Assembly (NCBI GenBank): GCA_019637795.1
Contig: JAHBUY010000001.1
Coordinates: 827,001-891,000, forward strand
Source: a bacterium
GTDB taxonomy: Bacteria; Desulfobacterota; Binatia; HRBIN30; CADEER01
Length of the DNA: 64,000 bases
Reading direction: 5' to 3'
Shown here: piece after piece, positions 16,224 through 25,015 of the stretch
Layout: each line of letters starts with the position of its first letter
Position numbering within the stretch: position 1 is the stretch's first letter
Translations under genes and position numbers: made by a program
Notes under the pieces: generated by a model
Told to the model about the DNA's origin: nothing
The model's input: the letters and a program-made list of their open reading frames with translations, nothing else
The model's database searches: none

Positions 16224-18101
16224 CTACGGCGCCGCCAGGCAGACGAGGCGCACGACGTCGGCGTCGGTGCGCGCGCCGGCGTCGGCGCGGGTGCGGATGG
16301 CGAGGCGGGCGCTGCGGCGGCCGTTGAGCGGCAGGACGACCGGCACCGCCGGGCCGCAGGTGCCGGGCGCGGCGAGGGTGTCGAGGCTGGCCTGCAGCGC
16401 CGCGGCGATGGCCGGATCGGCCGGCGCCAGGCGGCCGACCGCGACGGCGCTCGGGATCTCGCCAAGGCAGGCGACGCGGCGGTCGTCGCCGGGCGTGCAC
16501 GGCTGCAGCTCGATCGTGCACTGGCCGGCGACGGCGTCGGTGTCGCAGAGCGGATCGCCGTCGCGGCAGACGAAGCGCGAGCGCGGCGACGGGCGGTCGA
16601 TGGGAATGGTCGGCGCGGTGCTCGTCCACTCGACCAGGCAGTCGCTGCCGGCGCGGCCGGCGAAGCCGGGGGCGAGGGCGCGCCGCGGCGCCGCCGACGC
16701 CGTCACGGCGCGCAGGCGGTCGGTCACCTCGGGCCACGGGTCGTCGTTGATGTCCACCAGGCCGAAGTTCTGGTTCTCGCCGTCGAAACGTCCGGTCGCC
16801 GGCTGGTCCATGTACTGGAACCAGTGCGCGCCGACGAGGTACGGGCGCGCCAGCACGCGGCGCAGATAGGTGCCGAGCGCCTGGGCGCGCTCCACCTGCG
16901 TCGGCAGGGTGGGGAAGAAGGGCGGCAGGGTGTTCGGCAGGCCGGCGTCGGCGGCGCGATAGCTGTACTCGCCGATCAGGATCGGCGTGCCGGCGATGCG
17001 CTGCATGGCGTCGAGGTCATCGAACATGCGGCTGAACGGGATCCCGTAGTCCGCGGGGTAATCCGGCGCCAGGGCGAGGATCGCGGCCGCGATCTCGTAG
17101 TAGTTGACGGTGAGGACGTCGACGTACGGCGCGATCGCCGCCACCACCTCGGGACGCGTCGACATGATCAGCAGGCGGCTGCCGAGAATCAGCAGGTCGG
17201 GCGACAGCGCCCGCAACGCGTCGTGGGTGACCTGGTGGAAGCGCGCCGCGACGTGGGCGTCGAAGGCGCGCCGGTCGGCGATCTGCGCCGGCGAGCCGGT
17301 GGGCCGCGCCGGCGCCGAGGCCGGCGCCGGCAGCAGCGCGCCCAACGTCTGGACGTCGTCGAACGACGCCAGCGCCGTGCCCCACACGGCGTTGAACGCG
17401 GCCACGTCGCCGCCGTAGCGATCGGCCAGGAACGCCTGCGCCGCCACCTTCCCCGGCGCGCCCGGCGGCAGCAGCAGGTAGGCATCGAGGTACGGCAGCA
17501 CCGCCGCCAGGCTCTGGTTGAGGCCGAGCTCGTTCTCGGTGAAGACGCCGATGCACCACGGATCGGCGGCGCACGGCGCCGCCGCGGTGGCGACGCTCGC
17601 CGCGACGCCGGCCGGGAACGCGGGGTCGAAGTAGTCGCGCGTCACCCGCGCCACCAGCGGCGGCGGCACGCCCGGCACCGCCGGCGCGTTGGCCGCCAGC
17701 GCCAGCGTCACCGTGTACGCGATGGCGTTGGGAAAGCGCGCCGGCTCGCTGAAGGCGCCGATGGTGTTGATGCCGAAGTCGCGCAGGCGCGGCAGGGTCG
17801 CCGCCGCCCACGCCGTCTCGCTGCCGTACCTGGCGATGATGTTGTCCTGGTACGGCGCGGTGCCGAGCGGCGGCGAGAAATCGCCTCCCGGCCGCAGGTG
17901 GTCGACGCCGACCGAGAAGAAGCCGTGGCCGGCGGGGGTGATCAGCCACCAGACGCCGTCGATGCGCTCGGTGCGAAAGCGCCCGGTGGCGGCGGTGGTG
18001 ATGCCCTGCCAGCCGCCCCAGGCGTCGTACCCGGGATCGGGGGCCGCGGCATGGGCGGTCGTGGCCGCGACGGCGAGCGCGAACAGCACGGTGCGGAGCA
18101 T
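16224..18101 (-). CDS. Exported glycoside hydrolase-like TIM-barrel protein (agarase/beta-galactosidase type)
   Basis: A 625-residue exported protein. After a signal peptide (residues 1-19, ending AHAAAP) comes 'RTERIDGVWWLITPAGHGFFSVGVDH', an opening shared with GH50/agarase-like and related GH42-like barrels. TENELGLNQS near residue 189 and GEYSYRA near 375 are the likely acid/base and nucleophile Glu positions, and GAHWFQYMDQPATGRFDGEN is a conserved late segment. The last 150 residues form a Cys-containing beta region (QCTIELQPC, CRDGDPLCD) of unknown role. Polysaccharide substrate unknown. The ATG at 18101 gives the clean signal peptide. Confidence 0.75.
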   Translation of the reverse strand: MLRTVLFALAVAATTAHAAAPDPGYDAWGGWQGITTAATGRFRTERIDGVWWLITPAGHGFFSVGVDHLRPGGDFSPPLGTAPYQDNIIARYGSETAWAAATLPRLRDFGINTIGAFSEPARFPNAIAYTVTLALAANAPAVPGVPPPLVARVTRDYFDPAFPAGVAASVATAAAPCAADPWCIGVFTENELGLNQSLAAVLPYLDAYLLLPPGAPGKVAAQAFLADRYGGDVAAFNAVWGTALASFDDVQTLGALLPAPASAPARPTGSPAQIADRRAFDAHVAARFHQVTHDALRALSPDLLILGSRLLIMSTRPEVVAAIAPYVDVLTVNYYEIAAAILALAPDYPADYGIPFSRMFDDLDAMQRIAGTPILIGEYSYRAADAGLPNTLPPFFPTLPTQVERAQALGTYLRRVLARPYLVGAHWFQYMDQPATGRFDGENQNFGLVDINDDPWPEVTDRLRAVTASAAPRRALAPGFAGRAGSDCLVEWTSTAPTIPIDRPSPRSRFVCRDGDPLCDTDAVAGQCTIELQPCTPGDDRRVACLGEIPSAVAVGRLAPADPAIAAALQASLDTLAAPGTCGPAVPVVLPLNGRRSARLAIRTRADAGARTDADVVRLVCLAAP

Positions 18102-18490
18102 GCCCGTGCCTAGGCGGGGCCCGGCCGCGAAGTCAATGCGATCCGCGCCCGCCGCCCACCGCCTCCGGCCCGAGGCGTGCCCCCGGTGACGGCCGGCGTG
18201 GCCTGGACGCGAGACGTCGCAGCAAGGAGCTCGTGCCCGCGGGTGGGAATCGCAGCGAGGCGAGGAGACCCCGGCGGCACCCTTCAGGCGACGCAGCATC
18301 TGGCGGGCGATGCCGCATCGCCGCGCCCGGCGCGAGGCCAGCGGCACGGGCGCTCGTCGACGCGCAGCGGTGGCGGCCACAAATTCGCACTGACGCGCCG
18401 CCGCCCGTGGTGTAGACAGATCCAGCCACGGGCCGCCGGCGGGGCGCGCCGGCCCAGCCGGCGCTGCGCGGCCGCGGAGCGAACCCACAC
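18102..18490. other. Divergent intergenic region, no gene seen
   Basis: 389 bases between two divergent genes. Open frames here on either strand have no family features or ribosome sites. The sequence AGGAGACCCCGGCGGCACCC near 18275 was examined as a possible riboswitch core and not supported. Promoters for both genes must lie here, but no convincing -35/-10 pair is visible. Confidence 0.5.
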
Positions 18491-20983
18491 GTGCCGAACG
18501 ATCCGACCGAGGCGGAGGCGACCGCCGGCCGCGGGCTGCGCGACGAGGAGGCGCGGTTCCGCGCCCTCCTCGAGCATTCATCCGACGTCGTCACCGTGCT
18601 CGGCGCCGACGGCACGGTGCTCTACAACTCGCCGTCGGTGCGGCGCGTGCTCGGCTGGGCGCCGGACGAGCTGCGCGGGCGCCGGGTCTTCGACCTCATC
18701 CATCGCGACGATCTCGATCTCGTGCTGCAGCGCTTCGGCGAGGCCCTGGCCGCGCCCGGCGCGCCGGTGCCGGTCACCTTTCGCTTCCACCACCGCGACG
18801 GTCACTGGGTGTTGCTCGAAGCGATCGGCAGCAGCCGCCTCGACGATCCCGCCGTGCGCGGCGTGGTGGTCAACAGCCGCGACGTCACCGAGCGCGCCCG
18901 GGTCGAGGCGACGCTGCGCCAGAGCGAGCAGCTCTCGCGGCTGCTGTTCGAGCAGGTGCCGGTGGGGATCATCTTCACCGACCCCAGCGGCCAGGTCACC
19001 AGCGCCAACCCGGCGGCGCTGGCGATGCTCGGCTCGCCGAGCGCCGACGCGACCGCCCAGTTCAACGTGCTGCGGATGGAGCGCCTGGCGCGCGCGGGCA
19101 TCAGCGACGCCTACCGCCGCGTCCTCGACACCCACGCCACGGAGCGCGTGGAGATCGCGTACGAATCGCATTGGGGGCGGCGCGCCGAGATGCGCGCCCT
19201 CATCGCGCCGCTCTTCGAACAGCCGGCGCGGCTGCTCGGCACGGTGGCGATCGTCGAGGACGTCACCGAGCGGGCCCGCGCCGACCGCGAGCGGGCGGCG
19301 TTGCTCGAGATCGCGCACGAGATCGGCGGCTCCCTCGACCGCGGCGCGATCCTCGATCGCGTCCACCGCCGCGCCGCCGAGCTGCTGCCCTGCGACCGGG
19401 TGGCGACGCTGATCGCCGACGCGGCCCACGGCAGCCTGCGCGCGCTGGCGGAGCACGGCGCGCCGGCAGGCCGCGCCCTCGTCGAGCGCCTCACGCTGGC
19501 GCCGGACCACCCCCTGACGCAGGCGATCAGCCGCGGCCGCATCGCGATGTGGAGTGATCCCGAGCAGCAGCCCTGGATCGCCGCCGCGCAGCTCCGCGCG
19601 CTCGGCATCGGCGCCGCCATCGTCGCGCCCCTGATCGGCCGCGGGATCGTCACCGGCGCTCTCATCGCCATCCGCCAACCGGGCGCTCCCGGCTTCGTCG
19701 ACGCCGACGTGCAGCTCCTCAACGGCATCGCGCGGCAGACGGCCTTGGTGCTGGGGGCCGCCGACCTGCATCGGGCCGAGCAGGAGGAGGCGGCCGTGTC
19801 GACCGCGCTGGCGCGCGTCGGACAGGCCCTGATCTCCTCCCTCAGCGGCCCCGAGATGCTCGCCCGACTGTGCGAGGTGACCGCGCAGGCCCTCGGCTGC
19901 GACCGCAGCCACACGCTGCTGTTCGAGGACGACGACGCGATGCTGCGCATCGCCGCCGGCTACGGCGACACCGCCGACGAGCAGGCGTTCGCCGCCAGCA
20001 TGCGTCTGCCCGCGTCGCTGGCGGCGGGCGCGCTGGCGCGCCTGCGCGAGGACGACGTCACCCAGGTCGATCGCGAGCGCGATCCCGTGGTGTTCGCGGT
20101 CAACGAACAGTACGGGGTCAGCGCCGCCATCTATCTGGCCCTGCGCCGCGGCCCGGCGCTGATCGGGCTGCAGAGCGCCGAGTATCGGGGCGGCGCCACC
20201 CGTTTCAGTCCGCGCCAGGAGCGGATCGCCCGCGGCATCGCGCAACTGGCATCGCTGGCCCTCGAGGTGGCGCGGCTGGTCGACGAGCTCGAGCGCGCCA
20301 ACCGGCTGAAGTCGGAATTCGTCGCCACCATGTCGCACGAGCTGCGGACGCCGCTGAACATCATCCTCGGCTACCAGGACCTGCTGCTCGACGAGACGTT
20401 CGGCGAGCTGACGCCCGAGCAGCGCGACGCGCTCGAGCGCTCGGAGCGCAACGCCCGGGCGCTGCTCGAGCTGATCAGCGCCACCCTCGACCTCAGCCGC
20501 CTGGAGTCCGGTCGGCTGCCCGTCGACCGGCGCGAGTTCGATCCCACCGCCGTGCTGCGCGAGCTGGAGCTGGAGAGCCGCGACCTGGCGCTCTTCCCGG
20601 GCGTGATCGTGGACTGGCCGCCGCCGCCGCCGCTGCCGCCGCTCTACAGCGATCCGGCGAAGTTGAAGGTCGTGCTCAAGAACCTGCTCGGCAACGCGGC
20701 GAAGTACACCCACGCCGGACGCATCACCGTGCGCGCCGCGCCGCGCGGCGATGGGGTCGAATTCGCGGTCGCCGACACCGGCATCGGGATCGCCGCCGAC
20801 CTGGTGCCGACCATCTTCGAGGCCTTTCGCCAGGTCGGCGACGGCGTGCCGCTGCAGGGCGGCGTCGGCCTCGGGCTTTACATCGTCCGCCGCCTGCTCG
20901 GCGAGCTGGGCGGCACCGTCCAGGTCGAGAGCGAACCCGGCCGCGGCTCCGTCTTCCGGGTGGTCCTGCCCGGGCGGGCGTGA
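18491..20983 (+). CDS. PAS-PAS-GAF-GAF sensor histidine kinase
   Basis: An 830-residue cytoplasmic kinase. Two PAS domains cover about residues 20-140 and 145-265 (FRALLEHSSDVVTVLGADG; LFEQVPVGIIFTDPSG). Two GAF-like domains cover about 270-425 (ILDRVHRRAAELLPCDRV) and 435-590 (CEVTAQALGCDRSHTLLFED). HisKA has FVATMSHELRTPLNI with phospho-His 616. The HATPase domain shows NLLGNAAKYT near 731, DTGIGI and GVGLGLYIVRR. No transmembrane segments. The GTG at 18491 is the first plausible start before the PAS; the ribosome site is weak. No partner regulator is adjacent. Confidence 0.88.
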   Translation: MPNDPTEAEATAGRGLRDEEARFRALLEHSSDVVTVLGADGTVLYNSPSVRRVLGWAPDELRGRRVFDLIHRDDLDLVLQRFGEALAAPGAPVPVTFRFHHRDGHWVLLEAIGSSRLDDPAVRGVVVNSRDVTERARVEATLRQSEQLSRLLFEQVPVGIIFTDPSGQVTSANPAALAMLGSPSADATAQFNVLRMERLARAGISDAYRRVLDTHATERVEIAYESHWGRRAEMRALIAPLFEQPARLLGTVAIVEDVTERARADRERAALLEIAHEIGGSLDRGAILDRVHRRAAELLPCDRVATLIADAAHGSLRALAEHGAPAGRALVERLTLAPDHPLTQAISRGRIAMWSDPEQQPWIAAAQLRALGIGAAIVAPLIGRGIVTGALIAIRQPGAPGFVDADVQLLNGIARQTALVLGAADLHRAEQEEAAVSTALARVGQALISSLSGPEMLARLCEVTAQALGCDRSHTLLFEDDDAMLRIAAGYGDTADEQAFAASMRLPASLAAGALARLREDDVTQVDRERDPVVFAVNEQYGVSAAIYLALRRGPALIGLQSAEYRGGATRFSPRQERIARGIAQLASLALEVARLVDELERANRLKSEFVATMSHELRTPLNIILGYQDLLLDETFGELTPEQRDALERSERNARALLELISATLDLSRLESGRLPVDRREFDPTAVLRELELESRDLALFPGVIVDWPPPPPLPPLYSDPAKLKVVLKNLLGNAAKYTHAGRITVRAAPRGDGVEFAVADTGIGIAADLVPTIFEAFRQVGDGVPLQGGVGLGLYIVRRLLGELGGTVQVESEPGRGSVFRVVLPGRA

Positions 20984-20998
20984 ACGCCGGCGGCGTCC

Positions 20999-21763
20999 TC
21001 ACCCGGCCATGGTCAGGCCGCCGCTGACGCTCAGGACCTGGCCGGTGACGTAGGCCGCGTCGGGCGAGGCGAAGAAGGCCACGGCGGCGGCGATCTCCTC
21101 CGGCGCGGCGAGCCGGCGCATGGGGATGGCGCGGGTCATGGCGGCGATGATCCGCTCGCCCTGCGCGCCGCTGGTGATCTCGTCGAGCAGCGCCGTGCGC
21201 GTCGGACCGGGACAGACGGCATTGACGGTGATCCGGTGCCGCGCCAGCTCGCGGGCCAGGGTCTTGGAGAACGAAACGACGCCGCCCTTGCACGCGGCGT
21301 AGACCGCTTCGCCGCTGCTGCCGACGCGCGCCGCGTCGGAGCTGATGTTGACGATCGCCCCGCCGCCGCCGGCGATCATGTCGTCGAGGACGGCGCGCGT
21401 GCAGTGGATCGGCCCCTTGAGATTGATCGCGATCAGGCGATCCCAGAGCGCCGGCTCGTTGTCGACGAAGGGCTCGACGCGGTCCCAGCCAGCGTTGTTG
21501 ACCAGGACGCCGACGGCGCCCAACCGGGTCCGCACGGCGGCGGCGGCGGCCCGCACGGCGGCGAAGTCGGTGACGTCGACGGTCACCGCCTCGGCCGATC
21601 CGCCGGCGCCGCGGATCGCCTCGACCGTCGCCGCGGCGCCGGCCGCGTTGACGTCGGCCACCGCGACGCGCGCCCCCTCACCGGCCAGGCGCTGCGCGAT
21701 GGCGCGCCCGATACCGCTGCCGGCGCCGGTGACCAGCGCGATCCGTCCCTCCAGGCGCGACAT
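20999..21763 (-). CDS. SDR oxidoreductase, BadH-like
   Basis: A 254-residue classical short-chain dehydrogenase: TGAGSGIGRAI (NAD-binding glycines), NNAGWDRVEPF, catalytic Ser in NISSDAARVG, and YAACK (Tyr/Lys). The phrase 'ISSDAARVGSSGEAVYAACK' closely recalls BadH, the 2-hydroxycyclohexanecarboxyl-CoA dehydrogenase of alicyclic acid and anaerobic benzoate metabolism, so an acyl-CoA substrate is plausible but unproven. Two in-frame ATGs (21763, 21775) are four codons apart; the inner one matches the usual SDR start. It converges on the kinase gene, whose stop lies 15 bases away. Confidence 0.85.
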   Translation of the reverse strand: MSRLEGRIALVTGAGSGIGRAIAQRLAGEGARVAVADVNAAGAAATVEAIRGAGGSAEAVTVDVTDFAAVRAAAAAVRTRLGAVGVLVNNAGWDRVEPFVDNEPALWDRLIAINLKGPIHCTRAVLDDMIAGGGGAIVNISSDAARVGSSGEAVYAACKGGVVSFSKTLARELARHRITVNAVCPGPTRTALLDEITSGAQGERIIAAMTRAIPMRRLAAPEEIAAAVAFFASPDAAYVTGQVLSVSGGLTMAG

Positions 21764-21887
21764 CGCGCCCACCATACGCCTGCAGCGGCGCCGACGTCCA
21801 CGCCGGCGCTCGCCAGCGGGCTATGGCGCCGCGGCGACGAAACGCGCTATGCGAGGCTCCGTCGGCGATCGGGGCAGCGAGGAGCGC

Positions 21888-22067
21888 GTGGACGAAGTCG
21901 AGCTGGCGGAGGCGGCCATCTTCAGCTTGAAGCAAGCGGCGCAGCGACTGCGGACGCTCGCCGAGCAGACGCAATCCGCGGATCTGCGCGATCGCCTGCG
22001 CGCGCTCGCGGACTCGATCGACGAGCAGACGCGGCATCTGCTCGCGCAGCGCCGCGCCTCCGCCTGA
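21888..22067 (+). CDS. Small helical protein
   Basis: A 59-residue, almost entirely helical protein (VELAEAAIFSLKQAAQRLR ... LRALADSIDEQTRHLLAQRR) starting at a GTG with GAGGAG just upstream. A longer in-frame start at the ATG at 21849 lacks a ribosome site. The stop is 13 bases before the membrane-protein gene at 22081, suggesting co-transcription. No family recognised. The strong ribosome site and operon position are the main support. Confidence 0.5.
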   Translation: MDEVELAEAAIFSLKQAAQRLRTLAEQTQSADLRDRLRALADSIDEQTRHLLAQRRASA

Positions 22068-22080
22068 GGCGGGTTGTCGC

Positions 22081-23367
22081 GTGGCGGATCGCAGCGCGGC
22101 GCGCCGCGCCGCACGGATCGCGGGGCGCTGGCTGCCGCTGCTGGCGTTGTTCGCGATCTTCCTCTGGCTCACCCATCCGCCGGCGGAAGCGGGGCGCCTG
22201 CCGATCAAGGTGTTTCCCGACTCGGCGAGCTACACGACGTGGGGCCACGGCCGCCCGCCGGTGCCGTTCCTCTTCTACTCCCTGTTCGGCAGCGGCGCCG
22301 CGGCGGCGGTCGCGCAGACGATCCTGTCGCTGATCTGCTGGTTGGGGCTCGGCTGGACGGCGCTCGGCCTGCCCGGCGCGCTCGCCGCCGGCGTCCTCGC
22401 CGGCGCCCTGCCGGTGGTGCTGTGGAACGAGACCGTGCTCTCGGAATCCCTGGCCCTCAGCCTCGGCGCCGCCTTTCTCGCCACCAGCCTGGCGCTCGGC
22501 CGCCGCTGGACGACGACACGGCTGTCGCTGTGGGTCGCCTGCCTGCTGCTCTACACCGGCGTCCGGGTCGAGAATTTCTTTCTCGTGCCGCCCGTCCTCG
22601 CCGCGCTGTCGCTCTGGCACTGGCGTCACTGGAAGGCGCTCGGCGCCGCCGGCGCGATCGCGGTGGCGCTCTTCGTCACCTTCAGCGTCGTCATCGACAA
22701 GCAGAACCGCAACTGGCAGATCCGCATGACCAACATCGTGCTGACGCGCATCCTGCCGGACGCCGCGTTGCGCGACGAGCTCATCGCCCGCGGCCTGCCG
22801 GACGAGCCGGCGCTGCTCGCCGCCAGGGGCCGCATGCTGGCGGCCTACGACCCGGACTTCGTCGCCGCGACGCCGCGCTTCCAGCGCTGGCTCGACGAAG
22901 AGTCGCGCGGCACCTACCTGGCCTGGCTGCGCACGCTCGCGCCGCACCGCATGTTGATCGGTGGAATGGACGCCGCCATGACGCACTGGCCGTACGCCTT
23001 CAACTACTACTTCGCCGGTCTGCGCCTCCCGGCCAGCGCCTGGGACTTCTACCCCTGGTCGCACGCCATGCGCCTGCCGTTCGCGCAGTGGCGATGGCTG
23101 ACGCTGATCCCCGTCGCCTGCGTCGTCCTGACCTGCCAGCTCACCTTCGCCGACCTGTTCGCCGTCGCCTACCTGCTCGGCGTCTACCTGATGGCCTTCG
23201 CCGTCTTCCACGGCGACACCGGCGAGCTCGACCGCCACCTCGTGCTCACCGCCGCGCTCTACCGCTTCGCGCCGATCGTCGCCCTGACGCCGATCTGGGA
23301 ACGCACCCGCCGGCTGTGGAGCGAGCCGCGCGGCGCGAGCGCGGCTCACCCGCGCGCTCTTCGTTGA
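22081..23367 (+). CDS. Multi-pass membrane protein, GT-C glycosyltransferase-like
   Basis: A 428-residue protein with about nine hydrophobic segments. The short first luminal loop contains 'FPDSASYTTWGHGRPP'. A conserved-looking NETVLSESLALSLG segment lies near residue 120, and a large soluble insertion (about residues 215-310) is rich in charged residues. Membrane topology and the 'ETVLSESL' region recall GT-C-type lipid-linked sugar transferases, but the acidic catalytic pair cannot be assigned with certainty. The GTG start follows GAGGCGGG by about 10 bases. A neighbour of the small helical protein gene upstream; the VapBC pair is downstream. Confidence 0.6.
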   Translation: MADRSAARRAARIAGRWLPLLALFAIFLWLTHPPAEAGRLPIKVFPDSASYTTWGHGRPPVPFLFYSLFGSGAAAAVAQTILSLICWLGLGWTALGLPGALAAGVLAGALPVVLWNETVLSESLALSLGAAFLATSLALGRRWTTTRLSLWVACLLLYTGVRVENFFLVPPVLAALSLWHWRHWKALGAAGAIAVALFVTFSVVIDKQNRNWQIRMTNIVLTRILPDAALRDELIARGLPDEPALLAARGRMLAAYDPDFVAATPRFQRWLDEESRGTYLAWLRTLAPHRMLIGGMDAAMTHWPYAFNYYFAGLRLPASAWDFYPWSHAMRLPFAQWRWLTLIPVACVVLTCQLTFADLFAVAYLLGVYLMAFAVFHGDTGELDRHLVLTAALYRFAPIVALTPIWERTRRLWSEPRGASAAHPRALR

Positions 23368-23401
23368 CGACCACGATCATGATGTGGTAGTGGAGGACAT
23401 C

Positions 23402-23686
23402 ATGAAACCGCTACAGGTCTACCTCGACGAAGCCGAGTTGGCTCGGCTCGACGCCTGGGCGAACGAACGCGGCTGGACCAAGTCGCAGGCGATCCGGGCT
23501 GCCGTGCGGGCGCTGACGCGGCCGCCTGACGCCGATCCCCTGCTCACCATCAGCGGCATGATCCAGGACGGGCTGCCGGTCGACAGCGCGGCCCAGTTCG
23601 ACCGCCATCTGCAGGCCACCTTCGTTGCGGAATCGCCGACGAAATACGCTGCGCGTCGTCGGTCGCGCCCCCGTTCTCGTCGATAG
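23402..23686 (+). CDS. Ribbon-helix-helix antitoxin, VapB-like
   Basis: A 94-residue protein with an N-terminal ribbon-helix-helix (KPLQVYLDEAELARLDAWAN followed by TKSQAIRAAVRAL). This is the DNA-binding part of many VapB and similar antitoxins. GGAGG stands 6 bases before the ATG at 23402. Its 3' end overlaps the PIN-domain gene by about 60 bases, the usual toxin-antitoxin layout. The protein likely binds and neutralises the toxin and represses the shared promoter. The Arg-rich tail RRRSRPRSRR is encoded in the overlap. Confidence 0.8.
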   Translation: MKPLQVYLDEAELARLDAWANERGWTKSQAIRAAVRALTRPPDADPLLTISGMIQDGLPVDSAAQFDRHLQATFVAESPTKYAARRRSRPRSRR

Positions 23687-24071
23687 CGGGGTGTGGATCG
23701 CGCTCGCCTCGGCGCGCGACCAGCATTACCGCGCCGCCGACGCCGCGCTGCGCGAAGCGATCGCGGCCCACACGCCGCTGCTGACCACCAGCCTCATCCT
23801 GGCGGAGGTGCACCGTTTCCTGCTCTTCCACGCCGGCATCCACGCGGCGGCGGTGATGTTGGAGCGGATTGCCGCGAGTCCCAGCGTCGCGATCGTCTAC
23901 CCGGGCGCCGAGCACGATGCCGCCGCCCGCCAGTGGCTGGCGCGGCTCGATGATCAGCGGATCACCCTGACCGATGCGGTGAGCTTCGCGGTCATGCAAT
24001 CGCACCGCTGCGCCGCGGCCCTCAGCTTCGATCGCGACTTCGCGATCGCCGGCTTCGCGATCCGCCCCTGA
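23625..24071 (+). CDS. PIN-domain toxin, VapC-like
   Basis: A 148-residue (maximum) PIN-domain RNase. The acidic quartet is visible: Asp in VLVDSGVWIA, Glu in ILAEVHRFL, Asp in TLTDAVSFAVM and Asp in SFDRDFAIAGF, the last being a family hallmark. Family members cleave specific RNAs and are held inactive by the upstream antitoxin. No ATG or GTG precedes the first motif in frame; TTG at 23625 is the longest option, and translation may be coupled to the antitoxin gene, so the start is uncertain. Chromosomal context gives no sign of a mobile element. Confidence 0.8.
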   Translation: MRNRRRNTLRVVGRAPVLVDSGVWIALASARDQHYRAADAALREAIAAHTPLLTTSLILAEVHRFLLFHAGIHAAAVMLERIAASPSVAIVYPGAEHDAAARQWLARLDDQRITLTDAVSFAVMQSHRCAAALSFDRDFAIAGFAIRP

Positions 24072-24148
24072 GCGATGCGGCGGGATCGGGAGGTCGCGGG
24101 CGGCGCCGCGGCGTGGTCGAGCGGGTCGCGTCCGGGCGCGGCGCGGCG

Positions 24149-25015
24149 TCAGAGCCGCAGCATGTCGACCGACACCTCGAGGGTGTGCGGGCCGCCGCCG
24201 AAGATGACGCCCTTGAGCGGGGTGACGTCGGTGTAGTCGCGGCCCCAGGCGGTGGTGACGTGGCGGTCGGTCGGCAGGAGATCGTTCGTCGGGTCGAAGT
24301 CGACCCAGCCGGCGTCGGGCACGTGGACGGCGAACCAGGCGTGCGAGACGTCGGCGCCCTGCAGGCGGTCCCGACCGGGCGGCGCCACGGTTTCGAGGTA
24401 GCCGCTGACGTAGCGCGCCGGCAGGCCGAAGGCGCGGACGCAGGCGATCGCCAGGTGCGCGAAGTCCTGGCAGACGCCGTGGCGCTGCGCCAGCACGTCG
24501 CCGAGCGGCGTCGCGACGGTGGTGCTCTCGGGATCGAAGGTGAAGTCGCGATGGATGCGCTGGTTGAGGTCGGCCACCGCCTCGAGCAGCGGCCGCCCCG
24601 GGGAGAACGACGGCGCCGCATAGGCGCGCACCTCGGCGGTGACGGCGGCGCCGGGCGAGTCGAGGCGGAACTGCCGCGCCAGGCGGGTCTCCGGCTGCGC
24701 GCTCTCGAGCAGCCGCTGCAGCGCCGTCTCCCACGCCGGCGATGCGGGCGCCGCGGCCGCCGCGCCGATCTCGACCTCGCTCGTCGCCGTCACCGTCAAC
24801 GCCTGATGCGGCTCCTGCACGGCGAAGTAGAGGACGCGGTTGCCGAAGGCATCCTCGTGCTCGGCGCGCTGCTGCGGCGGCGGATCGATGGCCAGCGCGG
24901 CGGCGGCGCAGGTCTGGATGGCGGTGGCGCGCGGGTGCATGCGCGCCTCGCTGTGGGCCAGCACCACCGGCTGGCTGTAGACGTAGCGGGTGCGGTGGAC
25001 GATGCGGTACCTCAT
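24149..25015 (-). CDS. Bacterial transglutaminase-like protein (locus A)
   Basis: A 288-residue protein with the N-terminal beta domain of bacterial transglutaminase-like proteins (RIVHRTRYVYSQPV) and a papain-like core. The triad is intact: GVCQDFAHL (Cys near 181), SHAWFAV (His near 225) and DFDPTND (Asp near 237). The C-terminus TTAWGRDYTDVTPLKGV is family-typical. Its ATG overlaps the stop of the ATP-grasp/alpha-E gene (ATGA), so it is the last gene of a three-gene operon. Probably a peptidase or amide-transferring enzyme acting with the ligase; substrate unknown. Confidence 0.88.
   Translation of the reverse strand: MRYRIVHRTRYVYSQPVVLAHSEARMHPRATAIQTCAAAALAIDPPPQQRAEHEDAFGNRVLYFAVQEPHQALTVTATSEVEIGAAAAAPASPAWETALQRLLESAQPETRLARQFRLDSPGAAVTAEVRAYAAPSFSPGRPLLEAVADLNQRIHRDFTFDPESTTVATPLGDVLAQRHGVCQDFAHLAIACVRAFGLPARYVSGYLETVAPPGRDRLQGADVSHAWFAVHVPDAGWVDFDPTNDLLPTDRHVTTAWGRDYTDVTPLKGVIFGGGPHTLEVSVDMLRL

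Noticed and set aside
18270-18300. Possible riboswitch core AGGAGACCCCGGCGGCACCC
   Set aside because: The remaining conserved helices of glycine, cobalamin or SAM riboswitches could not be found around it.
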